64,000 nucleotides of DNA from NCBI RefSeq assembly GCF_002878395.1, contig NC_061120.1, forward strand, positions 99,725,124 to 99,789,123, written 5' to 3'. The first letter of the stretch is position 1. Each line of letters opens with the position of its first letter. Both the position numbers and the translations under genes were made by a program. Under the pieces are notes generated by a model. That model made no database searches. It was not told the DNA's origin and was given only the letters and a program-made list of their open reading frames with translations. Shown here in pieces: positions 22,415-35,320 of this stretch. The DNA is from Capsicum annuum. Lineage: Eukaryota; Streptophyta; Magnoliopsida; Solanales; Solanaceae.

Positions 22415-25400
22415 TGTAACACCCCGTGTTTTTCCTAACTTAAATTCGTTCCTAGAATATTAAGGAATAGCTTTCAAAATAAAGAATATTTATTTCATAT
22501 GGAATTTTACAGATTTAAACCTTCCATTGTGTGGAAAATTGAATAAGATTTCCATCGATACCAAATTCCAAATTTGATACTCGGTTGAGGAGTTAGAGCA
22601 TTTTTTAAGTTGACAGTGTCTCACCTGAGCAACCACCGCGTCGCGGTGAATGACAATTTCATAATTGTTAATTTCAATGGACCTCCATGATATTGGCGCA
22701 ACATGGAGAGGTCTAAATTCCTAATTGTAGATTTCAATTGGCGCAACGCGATAGCACCGCATCACGCCAGAGTACAAATTCGCACTTTTCTATTTCCAGT
22801 AGCTTAACACGATTTCACCGCGTCACGGTGAAAAGGTAATTACCATATTCTTGATCCATAATTTGAATGCTTGTTTCATGACTTTAATACTAAGTATGTG
22901 AAGTTCTTACTAGGTGAATAATGTTCATAGAAGTCACTTAGAACCAAGTGGAGCCAAGAACATTAAATTCATTCAAAGTTTGGTGTCCAATTATACAAAG
23001 GTCAACTTTGAAAGTGTATAACTTTTTATGTATGTAGAATCTTCCATATTAAGACCCACCAAATTGCATATAATTGAATTATTTTTCCAACGATACTAAT
23101 TTCATCTTAATCCAACACCCGGGCAAAAAGTTATAGCCATTTTTATGTGAGGTAGTAAGCTGCCGCGATGGTACCGCATCGCGGAAAAAAGCAAAATCGA
23201 AATATGGGTTACGAATTTCTGCTTTAAATGAAAGGTAATGGGGATTTTTCCCCCTCAACCCAGGTCATAATATCATGATATATAGCCATTATTGGGGCAT
23301 TATTTTGCCCCTATTATCCTACTTTACTCCCAAGAACAAACCCAAATCAATTCTCTTCAAGATTCATCCATTCCATCACCCTCTATTCAAGAAAACAACC
23401 AAGAATTAAGCTTTCTATTCCAAGAAATTCAAGAAAATCATTCAAGAACATTCACAAGAACATCAATTTGAGTTATCTCCTTCAAGAAACAACATTCAAG
23501 AACATAAAAAGGAATTCAAGCCAAACTTACTCATTAAATTTTTTTCAAAACAAAACCCTAAAGCTCAAACTTACTCACCGAGAAATTCAATTTTCCTCAT
23601 CAATTCTCTAAGATAGTTAAAGATTAAGAATTTCCAATTCAAATAACTCCAAGAACTCATATTTAAAATCATCATAGGAATCCAAGATTCAACTTTTCTC
23701 ATCTAAGATCATCAATTAAGGTATGTGGGGTTATGAACAAGGACAATCCTTTCAACCTTGTTGCCAAAACTTATTTTAATTATAAATTTACTTAATTTTT
23801 ATGTGATTTCCCATGAAATTAAAATTAGGATTTATACCCAATACTATTATTCATAAGATTATGAGATTTCAAGTGATTTAGAAGTTAAGTTGCATGTTTA
23901 TATTCATATTTTCATGCATATTTTAGAAATTTCCAAATTTTGAGTAATTTATCAATATTTACATTATCAAGCATGAATATTTTGATGTTTTGACATGAGT
24001 TTATAGCATGGATTATTAAGCCCTAATTAGAGATTGTTATTTCAAGATTATTGGTGCTATGAGCATTCTATGATAAGATTAGTCTCAGATTTTGATAAAG
24101 ACTTGACCTTTTGGTCCTAAGATAAGATAAAGAATCCACATTGTTTATATGACTTGAGATTTAAAGAAAAAAAAAGTATAATTGATCGTTTTCTTGTAAA
24201 CCCTAGTGTTATTTATAAAGTGGATTTCTTAAGATCCTGAGCATAAGAATGGGAGTAGTATTTAGCACCGTGATGGGTATGTTACCAAGATTTCATGCCC
24301 CAGAACTATGTGGCACCGTAGGATTAATATTATTCCCACTTATACGTAGATGACTAAGATTGGGATCACTTAAGATAAGAAGTTCTATTTTGATGGCAAG
24401 GGTAGAATAGCTCTCCCCAACGTAAGTAAGACTTTGGACTCCATGAATGCTCACATGGTTTATGTTGGTTAGAAGAACCTTCCAAAAGAAGTCCCCTACT
24501 CTTAAAACAGTCTATTATTTTAAAACCTTAAGATAAAATGTTTTCCTTACAGCTTAATGGTAAAGGTTTTTAATAATAGTTTCTCAGAAAAGAATAACAG
24601 AAAGCTTTTAGAAAACTAAGTGTAAAATCTCACAAATTTTACTCAAATTATAATTTACAGAAAGATATTAGTTGCAAACTTTAGCTTTCAGATTTCAGAT
24701 TTAAAGAGTGAGTCCTTTGTACACTTAGACAGTATGATTTGAAGAGAGAATACAAGTACAGCTCTTAGAACTAAATCTTATGACTCACTAGATTTATAAA
24801 GTGTGATTTTTTATTTATGATTATTATAGTTAGTATTTCAGATATTCCAGGTTATGTGAGTCATTTACATTTAGCATATATTATTTTACAAATTATGATG
24901 ATGAGATAATATTTTACTTATGCATTCACCCCCATATACTCAGTACATTCTCAAAGTACTGATCTACATATATGTCTATGTGCTACATTGTCTTATAATG
25001 AAGGTATGAGTTGTAGCATGCATACCATACTCAGATAGTTTGCAGATTCCAGCCAACTGATGATGAGTCCTTCTACTTCGAGGACTTTAGTTAGATGTTA
25101 TTTATGTACTTCACTTTCTTACTCCTATGTATTGATTAGTGGTAGTTGGGGTCACGTCCTAGCTATCTATACTCAGTATAGTAGAGGCTTCACAGATATC
25201 AGTCAGAGTCAGTCATATAATTTCAGTCCCTCTTTTCAGACTTTATCAGAATGTAAAATTTATACCAGTATTATATTTTTATAGATTTTATTATTATTAT
25301 GTTTTCGTATAGTAAAATCAGTCATTTTATACATATCTTATCGGTATGCCAATTCATGGGTTAGCTTGGGATCACTTGTAGTCCTAACCACCGTATGACA

Positions 25401-25428
25401 TCTCGGGATAGATTTTTAGGGTGCTACA
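22415..25428 (+). repeat. Left (5') LTR of element G
   Basis: Starts TGTAACACCCCGTG and ends GGGTGCTACA. U3 contains CG palindromes at 22634-22648 (CACCGCGTCGCGGTG) and 22814-22832 (one mismatch). A possible TATA element, GATATATAGCC, is at 23277-23287, followed by a CT/AA-rich leader. A donor-like AAG/GTATGTGG is at 23718-23726 and an acceptor-like TTTGCAG ends at 25045. The word ATACTCAGTACATTC near 24937 also occurs in F near 15333, showing distant relationship. Open frame 25060-25284 is not recognised. Confidence 0.87.
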
Positions 25429-28278
25429 AACTTAGTATCAGAGAACAAGGTTCAAGTGTCCTAGGGTGTCTATGAATTCATGTCTAGTGGGGTCTTGTAA
25501 AATGGTACGTAGATGTCTGTACTTTTCTTTGAGAGGCTACGAGGTATTTAAGAAAAGTTTCACTCCTTTCATACTCTAGATCATACTGTAAAGTTGTTTC
25601 TTCAGAAACTCCTATCTACTCATGTGTTACCCCAAAAAAATCTTCATCTATGAATTATTCTTAAGATAACATGATCAGCAAGTTACAATTTCTCTCTAGA
25701 TAATGCTCTTAGATTTACTAGCAGAAATTTCAGAAGACATACGAGGGGGCTTGAGAGGAGCTCCCCAGTGTGTTAAGTTCCTTAAGTTGAAAGTTATGTC
25801 CTCATCCTTATGATTTGTTCAACTGAGATAGAATTAGATATGTATTCAGATTGACCATTGACCCTTTTAGTAAAGATAGTGCTCGTAAGAGGAGATAGTA
25901 TGAACCTAGATTATTCAATATAGTATGCATTTGAGGGATATTATGAACTTTAGTATTGTGATTTATGAATAGTAGAACCTTATTATAGTTGGAAGTATGA
26001 GTATTGAAGAGTAGTGAAAAGAATGGTGGGAATGACGATTGATAGAAGTATAGGGGTAAACTTATGTATGTTATCGAGTTGTGTTAAGGTGATATCCTTG
26101 TGTGTTAGTTTAATAGAAGGTGAAGAAGGAGTTATTAGTTAAGGTGAATTGATGTTTGCTTGAAGTATGAAAGGGGTTATTGATGGTATTTATTATGTTA
26201 GAAAAGTATAGGGTATTAATTAAGTGTTTGGTGGTTTAATATCATTAATTTAGGCTTTCCTTGAGGTTGAAAAAAGGAGCTTAGCTGAAATTTATAGAGC
26301 TATGATAGTAATTTAGACGTATAGAAGGGTAAATAGTAATGATATGTAGAAGGGGGATGTGTTAATAGATTGTAAATAAGATAGGCCATGTGATTATGAT
26401 CGGTTATTGTTGTTATAAAGTTCTAGTGGACTAATGTTTCTTGATACATTATTTTATAGCTTCCAAGTGAGGATTATATATAAGGTGGGTTGTTGAATCA
26501 TGTTTAGTACTAGACATTAAGTTTGAACAGTTGATGGTCATCAAGGTGGATGTAATGAATTCTTGGTTACTGATGCTAGTTATATGCAAGCAATCTAGTA
26601 GGGTTGAACAGTATGTGCAAGAGTTTTAGTCCATTTTAATTCATAATTAAGTATGATGTTGTATGTATGATAAAGAAGTATACCCAAGGTGATATGGGGT
26701 TGTATTATTTCTAAGGTTATTATGTGTTGTGCGTGGTTAGTAGTACCATTGAGTTGCTAAGAGGAAGGAGACTATTTATATAGTATATGATGTTCTTAAT
26801 AGCTAAGTTAAGAAGTTATGGGTATATGATGTTGAACTTTTTTTGTATGATCTTGATTCTCATGGTTTAGAGAAAAATACAAGTTTGGAGATATGATATT
26901 ATATGGTATTAACAGAGTATGAAGGAATTAGTATGGTTTATTAGAGGTTGATGATATCCGTGTTAAGTGTTAGAATCTAAGTTTGAATCCTTAAAGATTA
27001 AGCAAATAATAAGGGTTGAAGCTCTAGGTAGGGTGAACTCGGGATGTAGTGATACTCATGAAGATTCTAAGTTAGTAAGTGTTCAAGATACTGTGTGATG
27101 ATTAGTGGGGCTATAGAAATATAGATTTGTACCTCAAAATGAAGTATTGGAAGTGGGTTTTACACTTTTAAGTGTAGTCTTTTATTTGCATGTATTGTTG
27201 TATTCTAGACTCTAGAGTGCAGTAAGTGTAGTTCGATTTAAGGAATAGCAAAGGGTTCCACAAACTTAGAGTGATGGATTAAAGCTAAGGGGGAGATCAT
27301 AGAATGAGTAACAAGGTTAGACTTCCAGATTCTAGTAGTAATGATGAATACTTGTATAGATGGGAGAGAGTAAATGTGTTATGTTTGGGAAGATTATTGT
27401 ATGCTTGTTTCACGTAGGTCTATAAATGAAGGAATATTGAGGTGAAGCTTTTTGTGTATGACTTGGTTAGTTGGGAAAAATTTATGTGTGTCTTCTTAAG
27501 AATTGAATAGTGCATGGAATTTATTCTTGATAGAGGTATTAGAGAATTTGAGAAAGGTGCTTTCATGAGTGTTTGTTTAGAAGTGCATACGTGGTTATGA
27601 AGATAGGCTTGAACGTCATGTTGGTATATAAGGGGATAGGCGTGTTGTGCATTAATGAATTCCTAGTAAAAAGGTTGAATGTAGTTGTTAAAGTGGAATG
27701 TATAGTATGAGTTAACCTGTTTAGCGAGTAATTCAGTTTAGCAGCCATACAGGTAAGTTTCTATGGTTTTCAACCTTCCCATCTAGTCATATCATTCTAA
27801 GAGAAAATTTGTTCACTTCGTATACTTTGAGAATTCAACTCAGTTTTTGCATCATGCATCAGTTTCAGAATCTAGACGATCAGCCATGATTTAACTTATA
27901 AGCTTCTCGTGCGTCATCTCAATCATTTCCTAGTATTTCAATCAAATTAGTATCATTCGAGGACGAACAATCCCAAGGGGGAGATGTTGTAATATCCTGA
28001 GATTTTATCTCATAAACCTCTCATTCTTTTTCTCACAAAATCAGATCCAGCCTAAAGTAATGGTTACTCATAAGTTGACGCTTTCGTTTCTAACTCCGCT
28101 ATATCGTTATTTATATGTAAATTCATACACTCACAAATCAGTTCAGAAGCTCAGTATGCTATAGATCCAATTATTTAGTTTATTTCAGTTATGCATGATA
28201 GCTTATAGCCTCAGATTCCTCAGTATTTTTAGCTTATCTAGCCACATTAGAGGACGAATGTTTTCAAAGGGGAGATAT
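25429..28278 (+). other. Interior of element G, no genes; two polypurine-like tracts
   Basis: The primer-site remnant TTAGTATCAGAG (25432-25443) follows the LTR, and GTGTCCTAGGGTGTC marks a leader like that of full-length relatives. From about 25650 to 27950 I find no gag, protease, RT or integrase words in either strand; the only open frame above 60 codons, 27563-27748 on the minus strand, is unrecognised. Two purine tracts occur: AAGGGGGAGATG at 27975-27986, followed by TGTAATATCCTGAG, and AAAGGGGAGATAT at 28266-28278, just before the right LTR. The first looks like a leftover LTR junction. Confidence 0.7.
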
Positions 28279-31200
28279 TGTAACACTCCGTAGTTTTCCG
28301 AGCTTAAATTCGTTCCTAGAATGTTAAGGAATAGCTTCCAAAATAAAGAATATTTATTTCGTGCAGAATTTTGAATATTTATTTCGTGCAGAATTTTCCA
28401 TATTTAGATCTTCCATTGTGTGGGAAATTTAATAAGCTTTCCATCGATACCAAATTCGTCCAAATCTGATACTCTGTGGAGGAGTTAGAGCATTTTTTAA
28501 GTTGACAGTGTCCTACATGAGCAACCACCGCGTCGCGGTGAAGGACAATTTCATAATTGTCAATTCAAGTAGACCTCCGTGATATTAGTGTGTTGCGGAG
28601 AGGTCCAAATTCCCAATTTTTGATTTCCAGTGGTGCAACACAATAGAACCGCGTCGCGCCAAAGTGCAAATTCTCACTCGTTCTTTTCAAGTAGCTTAAC
28701 ACGATTTCACCGCGTCGCGGTGAAGGGATAATTGCCGTATTCTTAATCCATAATTCGAATGATTGTGTCATGACTTTAATCATAAGTATGTGAAGTTCTT
28801 ATTAGGTGAATAACGTTCATAGAAGTCACTTAGAGCCAAGTGGAGCCAAGAACATTAAATTCATTCAAAGTTTGGTGTCCAATTTTACAAAGGTCAACTT
28901 TGAAAGTGTATAACTTTTTATGTATGTAGAATCTTCCATATTAAGACCCACCAAATTGTTTATAATTGAATTATATTTCCAACGATACAAATTTCCTCTT
29001 AATCCAAAACCCGGGCAAAAGGTTATAGCCATTTTTGTGTGAGGCAGTAAGCTGCCGCGATGGTACCGCATCGCTGCAAAGAGCAAAATTGGGATACGAG
29101 TTACGAATTTCTGCGTTAAATTATTGAAGGGGAATGGGGACATTTCCCCCCTCAACCCAGGTCGTAATATCATGATATATAGCTGTCATTGGGGCATTAT
29201 TTTGCCCCCATTATCCTACTTTACTCCCAAAAACAAACCCAAATCAACTCTCTTCAAGATTCGTCCATTCCATCACCTTCTATTCAAGAAAACAACCACG
29301 AATTAAGCTTTATATTCCAAGAAGTTCAAGAAAACCATTCAATAACATTCCCAAGAACATCATTTGAGTTATCTTCTTCAAGAAACAACATTCAAGAACA
29401 TAAAAAGGAATTCAAGACAAACTTACTCATCAATTCTCTTTCAAAAGAAAACCCTAAAGCTCAAACTTACTCTCCAAGAAATTCAATTTTCCTCATCAAT
29501 TCTCCAAGATAGTTCAAGATTAAGAATTTCCAATTCAAAGAACTCCAAGAACTCATCTTCAAAAGTATCATAGGAATCCAAGATTCAACATTTCTCAACT
29601 AAGATCATCAATTAAGGTATGTGGGGTTATGAACAAGGACAATCCTTTCGTCCTTGTGCCCAAAACTTATATTAATTACAAATTTACTGAATTTTTAGGT
29701 GATTTCCCATGAAATTGAAGTTAGGGTTTATACCCAATATTGCTATTCATAAAATTATGAGATTTCGATTGATTTAGAAGTTGAGTTGCATGTTTATGTT
29801 CATATTTTCAAGCATATTGCAGAAATTTCCAGATTTTGAGTGATTTATCAATATTTACATTATCAAGCATGAACATTTTGATGTTTTGACATGAGTTTAA
29901 TGCATGGGTTATTAAGCCCTAATTAGAGATTGTTATTTCAAGATTATTTGTGCTATGAGCACCCTATGATAAGATTATTCTCAGATTTTGATAAAGACTT
30001 GACCTTTTGGTCCTAAGATAAGATGAAGAATCCACATTGTTCATATGACTTGAGATTTAAAGAAAAGAAAGAGCATAATTGGTTTTCTTGTAAACCCTTG
30101 TGTTATTTTTTAAGTGGATTTCTTAAGATCCTGAGCATAAGAATGGGAGTAGTATTTAGCACCGAGATGGGTATGTTACCAAGGTTTCATGCCCTAGAAC
30201 TACGTGCCGCCATAGGATTAAGATTATTCTTATTTCTACGTCGATGCTAAGATTGTGATCACTTAAGATAAGAAGTTCTATTCTGATGGCAAGGGTAGAA
30301 TAGCTCTTCCCAACGTGGGTAAGACATTGGACTCCATGAATGCTCACATGGTTTATGTCGGTTAGAAGAACCTCCCTAAAGAAGTCCCTTACTCTTAAAA
30401 CAATCTATTGGTTTAAAGCCTTAAGATAAAGTGTTTTCCTTACAACTTAATGGTAAAGATTTTTTAGAATAGTTTCTCAGAAAATAATAATAGAAAGCTT
30501 TTAGAAAACTTTGTGTAAAGGCTCACGAAGTTTACTTAGATTATAATTTACAGAAAGATATTAGCTACAGACTTCAGCTTTCAGATTTCAGATTTAAAGA
30601 GTGAGTCCTTTCTGCACTTAGACAGTATGATTTAAAGAGAGAATACAAGTAAAGTTATTAGAACTAAATGTTATGACTCACTAGATTTATAAAGTATGAT
30701 TTTTTTTATTTATGATTATTATTTTCAGTATTTTAGATATTCTAGCTTATGTGAGTTATTTACATTTAGCATGTATTGTTTTACAAATTATGATGATGTG
30801 ATAATTTTTTACTTATGCATTCACCCCATATACTCAATACATTCTCAAATTATTGATCCACATATATGTCTATGTGCTACATTGTCTCATAATGTAGGTA
30901 CGAGGTTTAGCATGCATACCATATTCAGACAGTTTGCAGATTCCATCCAGCAGATGATGAGTCCTCCTACTTCAGGGACTTTAGTTAGATGTTATTTATG
31001 TACTTTACTTTCTTACTCCTATATATTGATTAGTGGTAGTTGGGGTCGCGTCCTAGCTATATATAGTCAGTATAGTAGAGGCTTCACAGATGTCAGTCAT
31101 AGATAGTCATGTAATTTCAATCCCTCTTTTCAGACTTTATCAAACTTTAAATTTGTACCATTATTGTATTTTTATAGATTCCATCATTATTACATTTCTG

Positions 31201-31332
31201 CACAATAAACTCAGACATTTTATACATATCTTATCAGTTGGTTATCAGTATGCCAGTTCATGGGTTAGCTTGGGATCACTTGTAGTCCTAAGCACCATGT
31301 GACGTCTCAGGATAGATTTTGGGGGCGTTACA
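28279..31332 (+). repeat. Right (3') LTR of element G
   Basis: Starts TGTAACACTCCG and ends GGGCGTTACA, followed by TTCAA. Colinear with the left LTR; a short internal duplication (TTATTTCGTGCAGAATTTT, near 28358 and again near 28377) is extra in this copy. It has perfect CG palindromes at 28526-28540 and 28706-28724 (TTCACCGCGTCGCGGTGAA). Open frames 29124-29512, 30023-30250 and 30696-31302 fall in the leader and R/U5 area and show no domain. Confidence 0.87.
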
Positions 31333-31337
31333 TTCAA

Positions 31338-32060
31338 CTGTACTAATAAAATTGCCTATTACCACCACTTCCATAAGTCTCAATGCATGCTCTCTCTATG
31401 GCCCTCATGTAATCAATAACCTTAAAGAAGATAGACCCAGCTGCTATCAAGTACTCTGATGCCAAACGAAGTAGCAATGTTAATCGTCTAACAAATCCAC
31501 GCACCATGTCCTGTTCCAAAGGATATAGCATAAGAATATGCATGTCCCACTTAAGAAACCCAATCTCGTACTTCAAAACTGATAAAGAACTATGATGAAC
31601 ACCAACAAACCAAATCTGGCTTGAGAATTGCTCAATGAACCTAATGTTATCCCTGGTAGTACGGTATATGCAAAGAGACTTAGGGTCAATCGATGCTGAA
31701 CCTCGAAGGGATGAAGTAGTCACGAGCTCTACTAGATCCTGAGTTAGCCCAAAATCCTCTGGCTAATACTGAAGATCTTTGACATTTATCCTGGCTCCCT
31801 GGTCTAATGTTGCGCTGAAGCTCTAAAAACATGTACAGAAGTCTCGTCTGCATTTATCACCAATCTCGCATCATTCTTCTAGATAGAATAAGTTAAGCAA
31901 CTTGCTTAAGGCTCATAGCGATACAAACACAGGACAATGATTCAAGAAATTAATTTCCTAAGAATACCATATAGCATCCCAACGATATGTTATAGACGTC
32001 TCCACACTAATTCGTTGTACTCTACTAGAAATTTTGCTCTTGTACAAACACAATGGTTAA
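31338..32060 (-). pseudogene. Chromovirus D gag remnant (N-terminal half)
   Basis: The minus-strand frame 31343-31723 includes GFVRRLTLLLRLASEY and FFKVIDYMRAIERACI, matching the end of the Retrotrans_gag capsid domain of chromoviruses, where the family has a FVRGLT-type word. The part at 31724-32060 carries the N-terminal region in broken frames. The gag is cut at 31338, where element A's LTR (separated now by element G) begins, so A is inserted into D or joined to it. No pol of D is present. Confidence 0.65.
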
Positions 32061-32064
32061 CCTA

Positions 32065-32077
32065 GGCTCTGATACAA
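32065..32077 (-). promoter_or_regulatory. Primer-binding site of chromovirus D
   Basis: The plus strand reads GGCTCTGATACAA, identical to the site of element B, complementary to initiator tRNA-Met. It separates the gag remnant from the LTR at 32083. Confidence 0.78.
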
Positions 32078-32857
32078 ATTTTTCACGACCTAATTTCTCA
32101 GGTCATGATTGTTCCTACCAACCCACCAGTAGGTAAGACAACCCGTAGTCAAGAACTACTAATAAGGAACTACCAAGAGAAATGATGAACAAATGCATAA
32201 TGAATAAAATAAAAACTGAATGCATAAGATAGTCCTAGAACCTGGTAGAATCAATATAAGAGCTCTTAACATAATGAAGATACAAAATGAGTACCAAGAG
32301 AATATACTAATACAACCTTTCTCTAAATACAACATAGAGACTAGTCAAGAACATAAGAGGGAGGAAAGTAATACTTCGAACGTCAGAAGCTCACTCTGCA
32401 TCTCTAAACCATAGCTTCTTCGTACAATGCACACAATAATGGTGATAACCCGTACAATAATTTGCAAGCTACAAAAGTGTAGTATGAGTAACAAACACAT
32501 GGTACTCAATAGTCAGCTGCTAACTGAGCTCCAAAGATAATGCAAATACAAATAACATATAAAAAGAAATAGAAACTACACCCAAATATCCACATACCAC
32601 ATAGTAAAGCTTGTGAGAGTATAAGGATAAACTATCATACTTATACCTAATAAAATAACCTAATAAGTCTAAGTAAGTACAAGGACAAACTATTCTATTC
32701 CACCCACACTTAGGGATCTCAACACTATACCATTTATCAATGGCTAAAATACAAATAAAGGATGAAATGAGAATATGTAATAGTATACAAGGCCAAGGAA
32801 TGATTATACAATCTTAATAAATAAAGAAAAGAATGGATATATGGTAAAACCATGGCA

Positions 32858-32922
32858 ACATATATATAGATATACATATGTATATATATATACACACACA
32901 TATGTATATATATACATATAAA
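32858..32922. repeat. TA/CA/TG simple repeat
   Basis: A purine-pyrimidine alternating tract made of TATA, CACA and TGTA words inside LTR D. It creates the spurious tyrosine/isoleucine-rich minus-strand open frame 32737-32931. Confidence 0.85.
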
Positions 32923-33655
32923 CAAGGTCAACTTAAGGTAAATCCTAAATCATTAGACTAAAATCTTAAGACCTCATAACCATAGCAAGAAATAGTGCTA
33001 GTGTACTCAGGGTTTCTATTATATACGTCTAATCATGAGATAATTACCCTAATAGAGCAACCATAAAGAAATAAATCAAGATATCAGGGTCTAGAACCAT
33101 AATACCTAACCAATGTATAATCATGCATAATGATATAATACTAAGATAAGGGAACCAAAATCATACCTTAAATCTCAATACCGAATCATTAATCAAGTTA
33201 TCACAAACTAGCCATAACAATGATCAATATAATAACAATAAAAATAGCAATGACGATGCGAGTAACCGGCTAGTCTTGGCAAACAATACCTAATCGGGAA
33301 TTTTATAAATCCCCACCAATATAGGCTTAAAAAGGTTCAATCAACATATAATACACCAAAAGCCATACTCATCACCTATACCAATGCAACCCCCTATAAG
33401 GCTGATAGATATAGATGTATAGTGATGATAGGTGATGTGCATGTAAGAATAAATGTTAAGACATAATCTATAATAACATTACTGATCCACATACCACAAA
33501 GTAACCCAGTGTATATACCTCCTCCAGCTCAATATCTCACAAAGGCAGGACCTATGGTGACCTTACTTCTCCGGCACGATGGCTCATAGATGAATAAGTC
33601 CCTAGGGGTTCAAGAGTAGACATTTACACCAACCAGGTCCCAATCTAGAGTTTCC

Positions 33656-33752
33656 AATCATCATCATCATCATCATCATCAGAATTATCAACATCATCCC
33701 ACTTCTCCACCTAGTACCCAAGTGTTGTGTATATATATATATATATATATAA
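33656..33752. repeat. Microsatellites (ATC)n and (TA)n
   Basis: An ATC triplet run at 33656-33680 and a TA run of about eleven units at 33730-33752, both in LTR D, separated by about 50 bases of unique sequence. Confidence 0.88.
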
Positions 33753-35320
33753 AAAATGCATAGACTCGAGTCATAACTAAAAGAGTGTAAGTTTGTAAAT
33801 TCATGTACTCGGGGTAAACTCTAAGACTAAATTATAGTATAAACATATATCAGAATATGTATCAGTCAACTCTTTAAAACATCATTTTCAATCCCATTAC
33901 ACAGAGGCTATTCATTAAGTGAGTATGATTCCTGTCATGAAAAAATCCATCTTAAGATGAAAAGTGGGATTTGATCCTTTTCAGGAAAAACAGTAGTAAA
34001 TCATATTCTAGTTGAAATCATACCACTTACTATATTTAGAGATTTTGGATCTACCGATCTATGCATGTCATCACCAGTACTCAAACAATGTAATATAAGC
34101 ATTAATATGTCTACAAACTGCGGCCACGTCCTTTAAAAGGATAAACCATTTCTGAGGATCCAATCAATATCATCACACGGCCTAAGGAACAATAATACCT
34201 AGAATAACCATGACATAATCTAACACAATAGACTTTACCAATGACTATAACTAAGGTACATCCCTTCGAATCATATTTATTAATTATGCCAATAACCATG
34301 CCCATAGATCATGTCAAAAGTCATGATCATAAGTCATCTCAATGACCATATCTATAATTCATACCATATCTATTAGGCATATCACATCTATTGGGCATCT
34401 CATATTTATAGGCCATCTCATATATAGGAGGCATATCATATCTAGATGTCATAAATCATATCTATGTCTATATTACTAAGTGTGTCGACAGGCCATATTA
34501 TTAATCAAATCTAAAATAAATATCATGGCTATGATCCTTTAATTATAATCTTTGAAAACAATCACCATTCACCAAGTCATAAAGTAACATTGTACTAAAG
34601 GCCTCATAGTCTCAACTATGACTAATTTGCATAAATAGGTCCACAAAGGCTAACACAAGTCTTGGCCTAAGGTGGGCCAGAGGAATCCACTTTTAATCCT
34701 CGGATTACATATTTAGGAAATTTATACCCCAGACTAGGCTAAGGTATCTTGACACAAGAAGGTATATAAGCCATAATTCGCCCTAAGATAGGAATTCCAC
34801 CTAGAACATGAGTAATTAAGTCTACTCCACTTAACTTATGATTTTAAGATAATTAAATAGTCCAAGTAAGCCTAGTAAGACTAATCATGCTTCCAACACT
34901 TAAACAACATACCAAATCTAGCATAATATCATAATCATTCTATGAAGTATCTCAATCTATGAAGAATGCAATAGGATCCTAGACTATAATACATATTTCA
35001 CCTTATTGGTCAAATTACTCATCTGGTCCCCAAACTTCAACACCTTAGACTAAGTGATGGTATTCTAACCACAATTAACTTTGCATTCACATTTACATAT
35101 AATATATATAACAAATTATCTTGTGAAGTAGAGTAGACAGAAGCCTGCCTCAATGCCGAACCACAAATCCTTAAATCATCCACAAAACATTCTTCTTTGC
35201 TCCACGATCTTGAAGTTCTACCATATCTGTATGTCATTAGGAGTCAAATGAGACCCATATCTCCATATAATGGGTCGGGTCAAATTTTAAGTCAAGAATG
35301 GGTGCGTAGGGCCCCCAATA

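Larger units (their letters stand above)
22415..31332 (+). mobile_element. Element G: non-autonomous gypsy-like element with 3-kb LTRs
   Basis: A complete 8.9-kb element: LTR 22415-25428 (3014 bp), interior 25429-28278 (2850 bp), LTR 28279-31332 (3054 bp). LTRs start TGTAACAC and end CTACA/TTACA. Perfect TTCAA target duplications lie at 22410-22414 and 31333-31337. No gag or pol reading frame is present in the interior, so it would need proteins supplied in trans. It shares with F the LTR plan, the GAGGACGAATG word before the purine tract and the CG-rich palindromes in U3, but the LTR sequences are a different family. Confidence 0.9.
32083..35320 (-). repeat. LTR of chromovirus D (5' LTR), upper boundary uncertain
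   Basis: The minus-strand LTR ends with GGTCGTGA at 32083, next to the primer site. The part 32200-33660 aligns by eye with 57370-58560, and the last 100 bases resemble 60250-60353, so D, the 57-60 kb fragments and element C belong to one family. Degenerate short repeats (CATATCTATTGGGCATCTCAT-like) fill 34290-34460. Simple repeats occur at 32858-32922, 33656-33680 and 33730-33752. No TG start of LTR is clear; I place the boundary where Athila LTR sequence seems to begin. No genes. Confidence 0.6.

Noticed and set aside
25060..25284. 74-codon open frame in LTR G (and its counterpart at 30696-31106)
   Set aside because: Located in the R/U5 part of both LTRs, not conserved in length, no domain; best seen as LTR sequence.
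32737..32931. Minus-strand 64-codon frame rich in Ile and Tyr
   Set aside because: Translation of a TA/CA simple repeat.
33656..33752. (ATC)n and (TA)n tracts as regulatory elements
   Set aside because: Plain microsatellites inside a decayed LTR; nothing supports a function.
35037..35237. 66-codon minus-strand frame with a Ser/Arg-rich start
   Set aside because: Isolated, no domain, inside or next to LTR D; composition is like the surrounding noncoding DNA.
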